Positions 11,797-23,769 of a stretch of DNA of 64,000 nt are shown one piece after another. The position numbers and the translations under genes are program-made. The notes beneath the pieces are model-generated. The model saw only the letters and a list, made by a program, of their open reading frames with translations, was not told where the DNA came from and ran no database searches. Numbering within the stretch: the first letter of the stretch is position 1; every line of letters starts with the position of its first letter. Source of the stretch: Glossina fuscipes (Eukaryota; Arthropoda; Insecta; Diptera; Glossinidae); contig NW_023998465.1 in the NCBI RefSeq assembly GCF_014805625.2, positions 1,054,361 to 1,118,360 of the forward strand, given 5' to 3'.

Positions 11797-12300
11797 CAAT
11801 GCCACGTACAAACATACAATGCTGATATGTTTGCTGAAATAAAGTCAATAAAATTTCTCGAAATCTCTACGTAACAGCAACAGCATGAAAGAAACATTTG
11901 GTTGAAACGTTAACAGTGCCTAAAACAAACGTAGAATTGTGCCAAAAACTCCATTTCGTTTCGTCTAATATTTTTTAAAGATCGATTTCGGTTGTACTAG
12001 AGTTGCATTAATCTGCAAAGCTCGTATAGGTGACTACGTAGTAAAATAAAGTAAAATCGAATAAAGTAAAGCAATAATGCTTTTGAGAAGAATGATCTTT
12101 ACAGTTAAATGATCATTGCAGTGTGACTGCATACGATTGCACAGCCACTTAAAGTGTGCCACAGTTTTAAAACATGGTAAAAATTGTAAAATAAAAGGCA
12201 ACAAAACATGACACACTTTAAGACCCTTCAAGTTCCATATCTCAGATAACCCAATTATAAACCCATGCAAAGTGTGCAATATGATGCTAATCGAATGAAA
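11797..12300 (+). repeat. Dispersed repeat, copy 1
   Basis: Strong similarity to 15,233-15,950 in the same orientation: shared blocks include ATGCCACGTA, TGCTGATATGTTTGCTGAAA, AAACTCCATTTCGTTTCG, the ATTTTTTAAAGATCGATTT block, and GTATAGGTGACTACGTAGTA. This copy lacks the roughly 280-bp segment present in copy 2 after GGTTGTAC, but has about 80 extra bases at 12,180-12,260. It carries the AATGATC...GATCATT hairpin at 12,088-12,115. No coding capacity is visible, so it may be a MITE-like or LTR-derived sequence. Confidence 0.8.
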
Positions 12301-12314
12301 TTGATTTTGCAGAT

Positions 12315-12608
12315 GTCTACCAATGTTAATTGAGCAAACTGAACTATGTAGCGTTGCAAAAAAGACAGCGAAAGCGGTTAACAGACGCAAAGTCATCTTG
12401 ATGCTTGACAACGCTCGGCCACATATAGCGCCTTCTGATCACCGCTTGTTTAGATCGATACAGCAAGGTTTCGAAATGCTGAAGAAGTGCAAAAATGGAT
12501 CGATTATTGGACTGCTGCCAAACCAATAAACTTCTTTCAGCACGGTATCGCCATGTTGGCGGAAATACAGGAAGAAGTTGTAGAAAATGATGGAAAATAT
12601 ATTAATTA
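12315..12608 (+). pseudogene. mariner transposase, C-terminal relic
   Basis: The plus strand translates to RRKVILMLDNARPH followed, after an internal deletion, by A-P-S-D-H-x-L-F-R-S, and then in another frame WIDYWTAAKPINFFQHGI and V-V-E-N-D-G-K-Y up to a stop at about 12,608. These are diagnostic mariner blocks: the (H/L)-D-N-A-R-P-H motif with the second catalytic aspartate, the (D)-(L)-A-P-S-D-(Y/H)-H-L-F block near the third aspartate, and the closing K-P-x-x-F-F-x-x-G-I-x-x-L. The segment between the first two blocks, which normally holds P-P-Y-S-P-D-L, is deleted. The N-terminal half and terminal inverted repeats are not seen. It is inactive, and lies directly right of dispersed repeat copy 1. 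Confidence 0.88.
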
Positions 12609-12874
12609 ATATATAATTTATTATAACATTATGTCTTATTGGATACAGGTACGGTATCATTATGTTTACGCAAACTCCAGTATATGGAATTTGTATTCAC
12701 TGCAATCGGCATTGGTTGGTCGTTATTTCAATTATCTTATTCAAAATTGTTTTCCAAACATCTAACTTATGTTGGTTTCTATTATATTCTGCTTCGTATA
12801 GTTCGACATAGGGTTTTGTAAATGCGGCTATAATTTTGTGTTGTGTAAAAACTGAATAGATTGTCTAGTAGGCC

Positions 12875-12964
12875 AATTTTGAATTATGTGAGAGTATGGA
12901 ATTTTGAATTATGTAAGAGCACGGAATTTTGAATTATGTGAGAGTATGGAATTTTGAATTATGT
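12875..12964 (+). repeat. 25-bp tandem repeat, 3.6 copies
   Basis: The unit AATTTTGAATTATGTGAGAG-TATGG repeats at 12,875, 12,900 and 12,925, with a partial unit from 12,950. The second unit differs by a few bases (GTAAGAGCACGG); the first and third are identical. Confidence 0.95.
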
Positions 12965-14470
12965 TTCGATCATCAATATTCATTTTTCACAGCGTATATA
13001 TTTTTAAAAATGTTTGCATACGTGGGATTTACTGAACAAAATCGTGGGGGCGGCAGTCGTGCTATTTTATAATTATTTCAGATGTACCTGGTTCGTCATC
13101 TCGGTCAATTTCAGCGTCATTTTCCTCTACATAAGTATCAGAAACAAATTGCAGGGATAAGCTCTTCGGGCTCCCTTCAAGGTCGTTTTTCTGCTCTGAA
13201 ACCCTTGGGCCTGGTCAATTCACTTATTCGTATAAATGTCGTTTCATATTAGTTACTCGAGATACGTCATTATGTATGTTAAGCATTATTAATACAGTAC
13301 CTATGGACGGATTAGCGCTTTTCGCGTTTCGTTGCTTTTTCGGATTAATTAATTGGTAAATCAACGCGAGAAGAAGGAAGACTCAATTCCTTTTCTCCAT
13401 CGGCAAAATTTTGCGGATTCGTATTCCTACGGAGCGAAAACTTTAATTTTTTCGATGAAATTAGACCAAGATAGTTTTTGATCCAAGAGAACATCGAAAG
13501 TATTGAAACAATAAATGCGCTCCTCCTTGAATAGAAGAGCTTCACCCATTGTATTTTTTTTGCTTATATTTAATGTCATAGAAAGAAGTGAGTGCTCTTT
13601 AAGAAAAGTCGCTAAATCGGGTTGAAGGAGGTAGGAGTTATAAGATAATCTACAACGACATCCGCATAAACTAAGATAAGGCTTAACTTAAATATGGTTG
13701 GGAGATCATTAATGAAAAAGAAAAATAAAAGTGGCCGTCTTGAAGGAACTCTTAGTAATCCATTATGCGTTAATGATTCTGAAATTATACGCTCTGGACA
13801 TTGAATATATGAGTGCTAATTTTTTTCGCAATGGATGCAGATTTTATTTTGCGTACACTCTACAATTAGTGGTATATCATTACGCAAAACTTGTTCGTAT
13901 TCTCCTCCCTTTTCTGATATGTCTGTTTATAGGGAGCATATGTCGTCCATTTAAGCGGTTGTTAAACGTTTGAGTGTCAAAATATTTTGGTTCATGTGAT
14001 TATAATTTCCCGCAGCTTTCTTGGTATTTTGGCGAAGGGCTTGGTCACTACACTCCACTTTCCTACCCTTACATTTTTACTAAGCTTTTCGACAAAATCC
14101 GTGACCTCTGTCTTTTTCTGTGAGGCAGTGTGTACTGTGATTATGAATGATAGATTGATTTGGCTTTTTCCAATGGTACTAACTTTAGAGTCTCCGACCG
14201 ACTCTTTGGTCCTTCTTCTCAATATCGACTATGCTAATCTATTTTTCGCTTTGAATAGCGCGCTCACCTCTGATAGGTCTGCTTCACCTAGGCATAGATA
14301 ATTGGTAGTAGTAGTTAGTTTAAATAAGCATACATATGTATCAGTATCTATTCATGGATTGATTCTTGTTTCGTTGCTCAACCTCTAAATTTTTAAAAGA
14401 GTAGCAAAATGGAAAGCATAGTCGGCATGGAAATAAATCGATACAAGGTTTTTTAATTTATTTATAGTTT
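12965..14470. other. No identified gene; one unassigned minus-strand frame
   Basis: A 76-codon frame at 13,992-14,222 (minus) is charged and soluble-looking, contains no motif I know, and can be read a little further upstream (to about 14,295) past a stop. The region could be a decayed transposon. A frame at 13,345-13,545 (minus) shows nothing recognisable. Confidence 0.3.
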
Positions 14471-14570
14471 ATAGCGAATTCGAATGAAAAACAGATGGAA
14501 TTGTTTACAAATCATTGGGTTGTATAGCAAATTCGAATGAAAAACAAATGCAATTGTTTACAAATCAATA
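14471..14570 (+). repeat. About 50-bp tandem duplication
   Basis: The sequence TATAGC(G/A)AATTCGAATG followed by AAAAAC(A)-ATG-AATTGTTTACAAATCA occurs twice in a row, from about 14,471 and 14,523, with few differences. Confidence 0.85.
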
Positions 14571-15232
14571 AATAGATTTATTAGATTTATGTTTTGGATG
14601 TTAAAAAATTGCTCCATATCGGATTTATTTTTTTAATTAGTTAAAAATGACGGTAAACAATTTCTACAAGAAATCTAAAAAACTATAAAAAATTCATTAA
14701 ATTTAAGAAAAATATTTTTAACTACACTATTTCGCTAAAAGTACTCCAAATTTGATGCCAAACGTCGAAAAACCCTATCGTAAAATTGAAGAGAAGGACA
14801 TCGCTGAAAAAGCATGTCAAGTTACATTTAGGTAAGCTCGCTCAAAAAATTAAAAAGCATTGTTTAATATGAATCAATGAACAGATCTTACTGTATACAA
14901 ATCTCAATGATGCACCCACGAAAGTCGGGGACGTCTTTGTTTGGATGAGTACTAGAGCATAACCACTAAAACCAAACAGAACAACTAAACCAAAACCCTT
15001 ATCCCCACAAAAGTGGGGCTGTATCCACGATAATCCGCAAATAAACGAAAACGAAAATACTGAACGACACAGCACTACGAACAGTAAACCCATGCCAACA
15101 ATCAGAAGTATGAATGAAGTTCACACATGTCCTAATAAAAAAATGCTGGCTGAAGATAGTCCTTTAAAACAAGAAAATTTAGGCGGTGAGTTATATTTTG
15201 ACAGAACATAAAATCACATTGCTTTATTTTTG

Positions 15233-15950
15233 AAATTCAATGCCACGTAAAAACATACAATGTTGATATGTTTGCTGAAATAAAGTCAATTAAATTTTTC
15301 GAAAAAGATCAGTCAAGGGCTGTTTAAAATCTATACGTAACATTAACATTTGGTTGAAACGTTAACAGCGCCTGAATCAAACATAGAATTGTGCCAAAAA
15401 CTCCATTTCGTTTCGCCTAATATTTTTTAAAGATCGATTTCGGTTGTACTTTTATTCAATTTTGCAAACAAAATAAAAGGTGAATCACAAACCAAACAAT
15501 GGCAAGCTTAAAATATTTGAACAAAATTGAAGTGAATTTTTGGTATTAAAAAACCTGATATATTGTATATATACGAGTCAATACGAACCTTACATTTACT
15601 TTATTGCTCACCATTCATCTATCGAAAGTTGCTTACAGGTGAATTTATATCATAACTTATGTTAACTTATTTCGGTTACCCTCGAATATTTGCTAGTTCA
15701 AGTCTAATAGCTAATTTAGGTTGTTGGGTTGTAACTAGAGTTACATTAATCTTATTGCTAAAAATAAGCAAAGCTCGTATAGGTGACTACGTAGTAAAAT
15801 AAAGTAAAATAAAATAAAGTTAAACAATAATGCTATACCATGCTTTTTGAGAAGAATGATCTTTACAGTCAAATGATCATTGTAGTGTGACACAGTTGTT
15901 ATAAACCCATGCAAAGTGTGCCATATAACGCTAATCGTCACCGTTGATAA
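15233..15950 (+). repeat. Dispersed repeat, copy 2, with an internal insertion
   Basis: This is homologous to 11,797-12,300. After ...CGGTTGTAC the alignment stops and resumes about 280 bp later after GGTTGTAACT, so 15,449-15,729 is either an insertion with a short (about 7-8 bp) imperfect target duplication or a segment lost from copy 1. The hairpin AATGATC...GATCATT sits at 15,858-15,886. The right end (CCCATGCAAAGTGTGC..GCTAATCG) also matches copy 1. Confidence 0.8.
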
Positions 15951-16646
15951 TTATGCGGGCCACAGCATTAAATTTCCACATCCCTGAAATAAATCTGACG
16001 AATCGAACAACAAATGAAATGTCTTCTTAAATAACAATAAACCTTCTTGCAACGAACGCCTGGGATTAGTCCTGATTACACCCCAGCCATAGTAGGGGAA
16101 ACCCGAAGTGAATTGTGGCAATGCTTAAAATGCCTAATTTCATCGCCAAATCCGAAGATAATTTAATTTCCTTTCTACGATGTTGCATTCTTCCTTTTTG
16201 CAATTCAATTACAATATCAGATATAGATCTAATGATTTAAAAAAAAAATGTCATTATGGCGCAAGATATAACGGCATTGCATATTAAAAGCTTATGTAAA
16301 CAATTTTTTTACCATTAATTTTCGGAAACTTCATGAACGTTTTAATTCTACGGTTCTTTTTCGAGAGTTCCATTACATACGAGGCACATACATAACAATT
16401 ATATATAACATTTCATTTTTCTATTACTTACCGTCAAAAGAAATTTTTATTTACTTATATTACATTTATTTGATATAAGCAAATGTATACTACAAGACTG
16501 TTCACTGATGGAGTCAACTAGAACCCATTACTAATGCTCTTGGGTTTGCGGTAAATCTGACTAGCTTATTAACGTTATCAACGTTAAGACACTTTTAACG
16601 GTTCCCTTACAATACATAATGCAAATTTAAAGCTGGTCATCCTTAT
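15951..16646. other. No supported feature
   Basis: A/T-rich sequence without a usable frame or repeat that I can identify. Confidence 0.4.
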
Positions 16647-16790
16647 ATACTTATGCACATATATAAACGTAAATCCATATACACATTACAAAACTTTAAT
16701 AAATCGTCAATCAGAAATATACTTATGCACATATATAAACGTAAATCCATATACACATTACAAAACTTTAATAAATCGTCAATCAGAAAT
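16647..16790 (+). repeat. Perfect 72-bp tandem duplication
   Basis: Positions 16,647-16,718 and 16,719-16,790 are identical as far as I can read, both beginning ATACTTATGCACATATATAA and ending CGTCAATCAGAAAT. Perfect identity in a region of otherwise decayed repeats suggests a recent slip or duplication, or an assembly artefact. Confidence 0.95.
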
Positions 16791-17900
16791 GTTTGCCTAC
16801 ATTAATTACGTCTTCTTTTATGCATAAATATGTAGATGATCTTTTATATCTTTTGTACAGTTTCCATATTTCTTATATAGTTCCTGTTTGTTGTATGCGT
16901 ACGTATAAGATTACATACATTTTCTTGTATATGTTATTTACTTTATTTAATTTAATTCATTAATAGCTTTTTGATTTCAGGTGCGTTAGTTTCTTTTCTT
17001 TATAACTTATTTGCATATGTTTACTTTTTTTCTGATTTTTTTCAACTCACTTCCATCAACAGTCGCCATTTTTTTTTTTTTCTAATTTCTGCAAGGTGAA
17101 ATTCTAATAAACTTGTTCTTATCGATTCAATGTTTATTACTGAACTTTTATTTTTGTCTGAATTTCATATGAAAATTAACAATTTAAAATTTCAAGAAAA
17201 TAGTGAAAATATTTTTGTAAGCTAAATTACGAAAAAGATGAAATTTGATTTCACACAAATTCGATTAAATACTTTGACCATTCATATGGCCAAATATAAC
17301 TATGTTGTCAGTGCTACTTACCAGAAAATGAAGCTTCGTATCGTCGTAGTCATAGTTGGCAGCCTAATAATAACAAAGTCCAAGATGCTAGAGAGATTTT
17401 CAAGTTTCTAAAAAACAAAAGAAATAGCTTAATTAATAAAATAGTACAAATGAATTCCAAATATATAGTGCCTTAACTTAAACCCAAGAGAACATCAACA
17501 TTGAGGAATATTATAGAGCAGCACAATGGTGCACTTGCATTTTCACTACGAAATCGTTCAACTGGACTACCTATGCGTTAAGGATATCAGTGTTAATAAA
17601 GCTAAAGCCTTTTAATAATTTTCTGTTACTAGTTGGTTTGATGATTATCCAAAAAGACACGTGAATCAATACTGCCTCGTAGGACGTCACTCGACTTAAT
17701 GGAAAGGTCTTTGGCGTACGCCACATTTGCGCACGTACATTGAACTAAATTTAATTAAAATCTTCCCTTTGGCTAAATAGTAGCTGTGCTGTAATTTCAC
17801 ATTTGTCGCCTTAACTTTGTACTGCAATCTCAAACACGAATTAAATTTTTAATGCCAGCTGCCAAGCCGCTCATTATAACATCGAACATGTTCAAGCCGC
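16791..17900. other. No supported feature
   Basis: T-rich sequence to about 17,100, then mixed sequence. I see no open frame above noise and no transposon motif. Confidence 0.4.
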
Positions 17901-17924
17901 GAAGCTGCGACTTGTGTAGGTACT

Positions 17925-18227
17925 TTAATGTAGGTACTTTATTTTAACCAATGTGACCTTCATATCGCTCAATTCATGTTGCGTAGCCAGTTGACCGGCG
18001 GACATCTCGTTCCGCACTCTAGCAATGTTCGCATCAACATGCTCGCTGTGCTGCAAAAGTTTGGCTCGCAATTCGATAATTTCCTGGGGACCATGATTAT
18101 GCCGTTCCAGCGCGAAATCACACATCTTTTTCTCTAAATTCGCCAGACGGTTTTCTACACTCGAACTTCTAAATGCAGAAGTGCTATGTTTATGTTTAAA
18201 ACAAACACTTGTATATTTTTCTTCCAT
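17925..18227 (-). CDS. Coiled-coil reading frame, unidentified (possible gene fragment)
   Basis: This is a 100-codon frame starting with ATG at 18,227. From about residue 22 it is strikingly unlike its A/T-rich surroundings: higher G+C, and a charged heptad-like protein with SVENRLANLEKKM, then a long helix with E-I-I-E-L-R-A-K-L-L and N-I-A-R-V-R-N-E-M. An acceptor-like CATTTAG at about 18,172-18,178 precedes that part. The true unit could therefore be an exon of about 80 codons rather than an ORF from the ATG. No known domain is recognised. It could be an exon of a host gene, a captured or dead copy, or part of a gag-like protein. Nothing flanking confirms expression. Confidence 0.35.
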   Translation of the reverse strand: MEEKYTSVCFKHKHSTSAFRSSSVENRLANLEKKMCDFALERHNHGPQEIIELRAKLLQHSEHVDANIARVRNEMSAGQLATQHELSDMKVTLVKIKYLH

Positions 18228-18539
18228 CTATTTATATATTTTAAAAACAGCTTTAATTCATATATTTTAATTCTGCGGGTTAATTTTAATGGGATTTCCC
18301 TTAAAATGCAACGAACTTGGCGGAATACGGAACTTATGCAGACTATTTTTTCATTTGTTGTAAAAGAACGATTTTGGCTAATAAACAAGTGGAGCCCCTA
18401 GCGTATGCACTTTTTACTCTTTTCCTTATCCTTATACATAAAATAATTCCTCTATTTATTTTTGTCCCTGCCAACCGAAAATTTTATTTCCTTTGCACCT
18501 TTACTAATTTATATTCTTTCGCGACCACTTAAATTTAAT

Positions 18540-20045
18540 GAAGCTTGTTCTTTACGTTAAATTTTATTTACACATTTTCAACAAATTATACTTGAATTGC
18601 ATCAGAGTTGCCAGTCCAATTTCATCAACTATTGTTAACTTAATCATTAATATAACTAAGCGTGAAACATTAACCTATATAAACCTACGTTTGTCCAGTG
18701 AAGGTAAGGCAGTCTACCTTCTTAAGGTGCCAAGAAGATTAACGATCGCTATCCCAAATTCCTAAAGGCAGAAAACAAAAATCGCCCGTTAAGTGATATT
18801 ATTGAATCAATATAACACTTGTATGAGGGTCTGGCTAAGAGATTCCTAGAAATGCTTATAAATGAGAAATAGAATCCCCATTCCTACTAGATGGGATTAA
18901 CTTCAACGTTCCAGTAAGGGTCTCAACTCATTATGCACCCATGAGATTATCTCAATGTCTTATAAATTACGAACTCTATTCGTATTCGGGAGTCAGTAGT
19001 AAAATCTTTAATGACTCGCGTCACGAATTCTCCTTAACAGATAGCGGTGAAATTAAATGTTACAAGAACTCAGGAACTAAGCTGATGGAACGATCGCCTG
19101 ATAACAGTTTATAATGCTATATAATAGATATTATATTTATCTCCTTGTCGCACTTAAACAACTCTGAATATTATGAATTTATATCTCTTTTTTCTTCTTC
19201 TCATGACTGGTCTAAATATTGCTTGTGGATGAATTTTTTAGTCACAATCACAAACAAAAAAAACCTTCCTTTTGCCATAAAGTGTGTAAACAATCGTACA
19301 TCCGTTTTTCTTACCGTCATTTGGAAAGGTCATTTTTGTTATTCTTATAATGCTAAAGTATTCTGTTAAATCGCAGTGGGCACATGATTGAAACAGAAAG
19401 TTGCCTGATCGGAATGGCAGCAGAAACAACTAAGTATGCAATGCTGTAAAACGAGGATGTTCGGGCTTGCATGTTTCCAGCAGCGAAACTATGCCTAATT
19501 TTTAGCGCGTTGGGACGTAAAGTATTGGTGAAGAGCACAATGCGATATAGCATGGTCGGATGATTCATTGAATTAGCGTACTCGTACTACTCGTGGTGAA
19601 TAAGATGAGTTTTCAGGTGGACAGCGATTTACAACAATTTGTATTTAAATATTTGCTCGATAAAAGCGTTAGCTCCATCAGGACCATATAAAGGGAATTA
19701 TTAGGGTAGACTCATATAATGAGCGATAGGTTAAAATCTCTCAACATACTAAACGTAGATCCTGAAGTTGCAATTGCATCTCGAAAAAGAGTACCATTTT
19801 TCATACGGATAGAAACATCCATTTTCATCCACTCAAATAAATACAATGGAAAGGATTTAGCAAATGAAACACCACCACCAATACCAATTAACTGACCTTT
19901 TGGGAAAACGTGGAACATGTTGGAAAAAAGTTCTAACGAATAGCGACTAATCTTCGGCTGGTTTCTTGTAAAAACTAAACAAGGAAATTTTGCGCTCAAG
20001 GAATTTAGGTAAGTGAGCCGAGTTTTGGAGTTTAGACTCCTTATA
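18540..20045 (-). pseudogene. APE-type LINE relic, copy A (endonuclease part plus 3' part)
   Basis: Two pieces of the LINE also seen at 23.8-25.4 and 56-58.8 kb, same orientation. At 19,650-20,040 the minus strand carries an open run whose start (L-N-S-L-S-A-K) and G-I-G-G-G-V-S-F block resemble the N-terminal part of APE-type LINE endonucleases. At 18,620-18,830 the sequence aligns with 56,540-56,680 of the better copy: shared blocks include CCTACGTTT, GGTAAGG, and ATCCCAAATTCCTAAAGGCA-like text. The reverse transcriptase between them is missing, so the copy is internally deleted or scrambled. The endonuclease assignment is the weaker of the two. Confidence 0.45.
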
Positions 20046-20841
20046 TTTTGGTAAATGATAGTTACGTTGCCTCAGGAAGCATTCAGGCGTTAGTAGATGG
20101 AAGGGCTATAGGGTTAGTATTTTGAAGCCTGTCACAGAGCAAACGCTTTTACTAAGGACGCTTCTGGCCCAACGATTTATTTAAAAAAATTTTTTTATTT
20201 TGATGCGGAAATAAAATCTTAAAGTTAAAGATATAGATTTTGTAAAAATGCTAACTCAATATAAATTGATAGATGGAACTTTTGTCGAACGATAACTTTT
20301 AACGTTTTCACATGAGGTATTAGGTATAAGTTTTGACACAAATATTGCTTAAAACGATGGTATTACCGTTAAAGTCACACTATTCGTCATAGATTTATCG
20401 GAAATTAGCGGGGAAAAAATCGAAAGAAGAGTTCTGTTTGTATGTTCGACTTGGTATCCCACTATTTGACCTATGGTCATAAAATTCACCTATAACATAA
20501 AGAAAACTTACGGTTGAAAAACGCATGATACTGTAGTGAAACACATTTGATTGAAGAAAATACTTCGGCTTTTATTTAATTTGTATTTGCACTGCCATAA
20601 TTTTGGCTTAACTCTGACTTAACTCTACAGTGGTCAGTGTCTTATATAATAAGTAAACATCCTGGCTTAAGCAAACTAAGTCATTACTCAAATTACAGTG
20701 AGTGAAAATATGTGACAATGGATCCACAATTATATCGTGTGAAAATGTGTGAAAATGGATACTTAAAGTGCATACTTATCATAATATTAGTACATAGGAG
20801 GAATGCAATGAATAGAATATGCTCCACCTTTCCTCTTGGGA

Positions 20842-20875
20842 AAAATGATCTTTAACAATAAATGATCATTCTGGG
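20842..20875 (+). repeat. Third copy of the AATGATC...GATCATT hairpin motif
   Basis: AAATGATCTTTAACAATAAATGATCATT closely resembles the hairpins inside the two dispersed-repeat copies (12,088-12,115 and 15,858-15,886). Arms AATGATC and GATCATT pair perfectly, extended by TTTA/TAAA. Flanking sequence is not obviously shared, so this may be a remnant end of the same family; it lies just downstream of the gypsy pol relic. Confidence 0.55.
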
Positions 20876-20989
20876 GTTTATTCATTATCAATGCTATTAT
20901 TTTTTTTTTTTTTTTTTTGTCATGTTTTTTTTTGTTTATTTATTTGTGTAAAAATTTGTTACACTTAATTTTATATAGCTTCTTTATAT

Positions 20990-23345
20990 AGTTTTAATTT
21001 TTGTGTATTATTTGATTTTTGTTTTTATTGTCCTTAATTTTAATGTTGTTGTTCTTCTTAATTTCTACGACCTTATACGGGCCTAAATACTTATTTTGTA
21101 ATTTATGCCCTACTTAATTTTTTAGTAATACTAAAGTACCTATTTCTAGTGGTAAATTGTTATTATTGTTTGTCGTAAATTAATTTTTGCTTTTCTTTTT
21201 TCTTGTCTAATAGTATTCTAGAGCGTGCATATGATAGTCCGTAGTTTAGTATGAAATTTTCGAAGATTGCTTTTGCTATGGTTACAGCGTTTTTGTCTGT
21301 GACCGGAATTGTTAATAGATATTTCGTAGGGTCGCAGATTAGTGTTACTGCGTATTCGTTGCCTTTTTCCGTCTTTGGTAATGGACTGATGATGTCAATT
21401 ACAACTGTGTCAAAAGCATTTGCTGGTGTTGGTGTTAGGATCATAGGAGTTTTGGTATGTGTTGTGATTTTAGCCTTTTGGCATAGTGAGCATCCTTTGA
21501 CACGCTTAGCTATTATTTTTGCCATTTGTGGCCAATAATAGTATTTTCGAATTTTTGACAAGGTACGTGTAATTCCTTTATGACCGCCTTCCATAGGGCC
21601 ATTGTGATATTTTTGTAGAATATTTTTGATTTTGGACTCTTAATTTTTGTTTATGATTGTCACCTTTCGGAGTAGCGGTATTCTTTTCTCTTAATATTTT
21701 GTTGCCCATTGCTTTGAATTGATTTTGCGAAACAGAATTGAAAATTTTCTTGCTTGGTGACAATTTGAATTTTGGCATTCCTAACATACCGGCTTCTGTT
21801 TCAAGCCTTTCGAAAAACTGGCCTAAGTCGAGTTTTCCATTATTAAAAATGTCGTTTATTTTGAATTTGGTAATTATTTTTCTCCCATGTTTCGTAGAAC
21901 ATATGTCGGATTCAAATTTTATTTGCACAAATTTTCAAGCGTCATTATTCTTAATGACTTCATAGAATTTGGGCTCCATATTTTTATGTTTATTTACTCA
22001 TTTCTCTTCTGAGCACGTATTCTTCTGCCCTGTTGCCGATCTTGTCATTGCACTGTGTATTTTATTGTGTATTTCTTTGGGGTCCTTAATTGTTATGTGG
22101 GATAGGGCGTCCGCTATATGATTGTCTTTCCCCTTGAGGTATTCTACCGTAAAGTTGCATCTAAAGTCCAAGTCTAGTCGTAAACGCGTGAGTTTTGAAC
22201 TTGGATTCCGCGTAGAGAATAGACATACTAGTTGTCTGTGGTAAGATTTTACCAAGAAATGTCGTCCGTATATGTAGACTCTGAAATGTTTGATTGCCCA
22301 ATGTATTGCGATTAGCTCTTACGCGGTAGTGGATTTATTTGCTTCTTCTTTTGTGATTATTCTTGAGGCATAGGAAATCGGGAGTTGTACTCCGTTATAC
22401 TGGTGTATGAGTACAGCGCCACAGGCGTACTTGCTAGCATCCGTTGTTATGCAGAATGGTTTTTTGAAGTCTGGATATTGCAGTAAGGTCGGTCTCATTA
22501 ACTCATTCTTTAGGTGCTCAAAGGCTTGATTACATGTTGGTGTCCATTCGAATGGGACTTTCTTTTCGCAAAGTTTAGTTAAATGGCACGAGTATTTTCA
22601 AAAAATTTTTTATAAATTGTCTATAGTAGTTGCAAAATGCAACGAAACGTCTTACACTGTCTGCATCTTTTGGGATTTGGTAATTTTAGATGATGTCATA
22701 TTTTTTTATCACCGGGAAGTATTCCTTTGTCAGTGCGCTTATGTCGTAAGAAGGTTACTTCGTGCATGAATAAAGAACATTTCTCTGGATTTAGTTTTAA
22801 ATTGTGTTGTTGGAACACATCTCTTAAATTTGTGAGCATATGTTGCTCGGAACATCCTATTACTACTAAATCATCCATGTAGAGAAATGCTTGAGATGGT
22901 TTTAGACCGGAGAAAGCATGAGTCATCATGCACTGGAATAAGTTTCGTGCTATTTTCAGGCCTTATGGGGGTCGCGTGTAGCGGTATGAGCCATTGCTCG
23001 TTGAGAAGGAGGTTATGTTTCGCGATCTCTCTTCGAGTTCGATTTAATGAAATCCAGACATTAAGTTCAGACAAAATAAGTATTTAGCTCTTCCTAGTTG
23101 GTCAAGAATGTCTTCAATTTTTGGAAGTGGGACCTTATCTGCTGACAATTTCTTCTTGACTTGACGATAATTCACTACTGAATGCCATTTTTCTTCGTTA
23201 GAGTTTGGTGGAGATTTTTTTGGCACTAATAGAAGTGGCCTATTGTATTCGGATATGGACGGTTCAACGGTTCCGTCTTTGATCAATTTAGTGACCAGTT
23301 TATCTATTTCTGATTTTTATTATTCAGGAATTCGGTAGTTTTTAA
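20990..23345 (-). pseudogene. Ty3/gypsy (17.6/297/errantivirus-like) pol relic: RT, RNase H, integrase
   Basis: On the minus strand, in order from high to low coordinate, there are several domains. The RT N-terminal part (23,044-23,340) has a D-G-x-(V)-E-P-S-x-S-x-Y-N-x-P block. The catalytic F-L-Y-M-D-D-L box has its YMDD codons at 22,870-22,881. The RNase H end and connection region (21,998-22,255) has an N-H-I-A-D-A-L-S block. The integrase zinc-binding part and core start (21,163-21,594) has G-H-K-G, Y-Y-W-P, C-S-L-C and V-V-I-D-I-I. A GPY/F-type tail has K-Y-L-G-P-Y at about 21,076-21,093. The frame is broken by stops and shifts between these blocks, and the integrase core is deleted after about residue 120, before a K-E-K-Q-K tail. 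Neither LTRs nor gag are recognised. It is a dead endogenous copy. Confidence 0.9.
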
Positions 23346-23769
23346 TACATTGCTATAAAATTCGCTTTTGTAAGATACAGTCCGTATCACGGGATCATGG
23401 ATATTTTGTTCAAGAAAAATACACTTCAAAGTTATTTTATTCACAACTATATTTCTTCAAATGTAGGATTATTTACAATTTATTTTTGGCAATACTTTCG
23501 ACTGCTTAACTCAAATATTCGTTTTCTATTAACTCTCCCCTCTCTCACTTGGCTTTTTCCTCTTTAGGGATTTCATTACTTAGCTGAAATGAACAAGTTT
23601 GGGATTTCCGTAACAGTATGTTGAACATTTGGTCTAGGAGATTCATTAACCGTCAAAAACATTTTCGATACTCAGTGCAGAAATTTCCAGCGATTTTAAA
23701 TTTTTGTACGGCATATTCAACAAATATTAGGTTTAATGTTTAAACTTTAAAGTCAATTGAGTACTGATC

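Noticed and set aside
12034..12411. 125-codon minus-strand frame with hydrophobic segments
   Set aside because: It overlaps the dispersed repeat and the mariner relic on the other strand and shows no motif.
18602..18617. CAGAGTTGCCAG, also part of the 53-bp inverted repeat, as a third copy of that repeat
   Set aside because: The match is limited to 12 bp with unrelated flanks.
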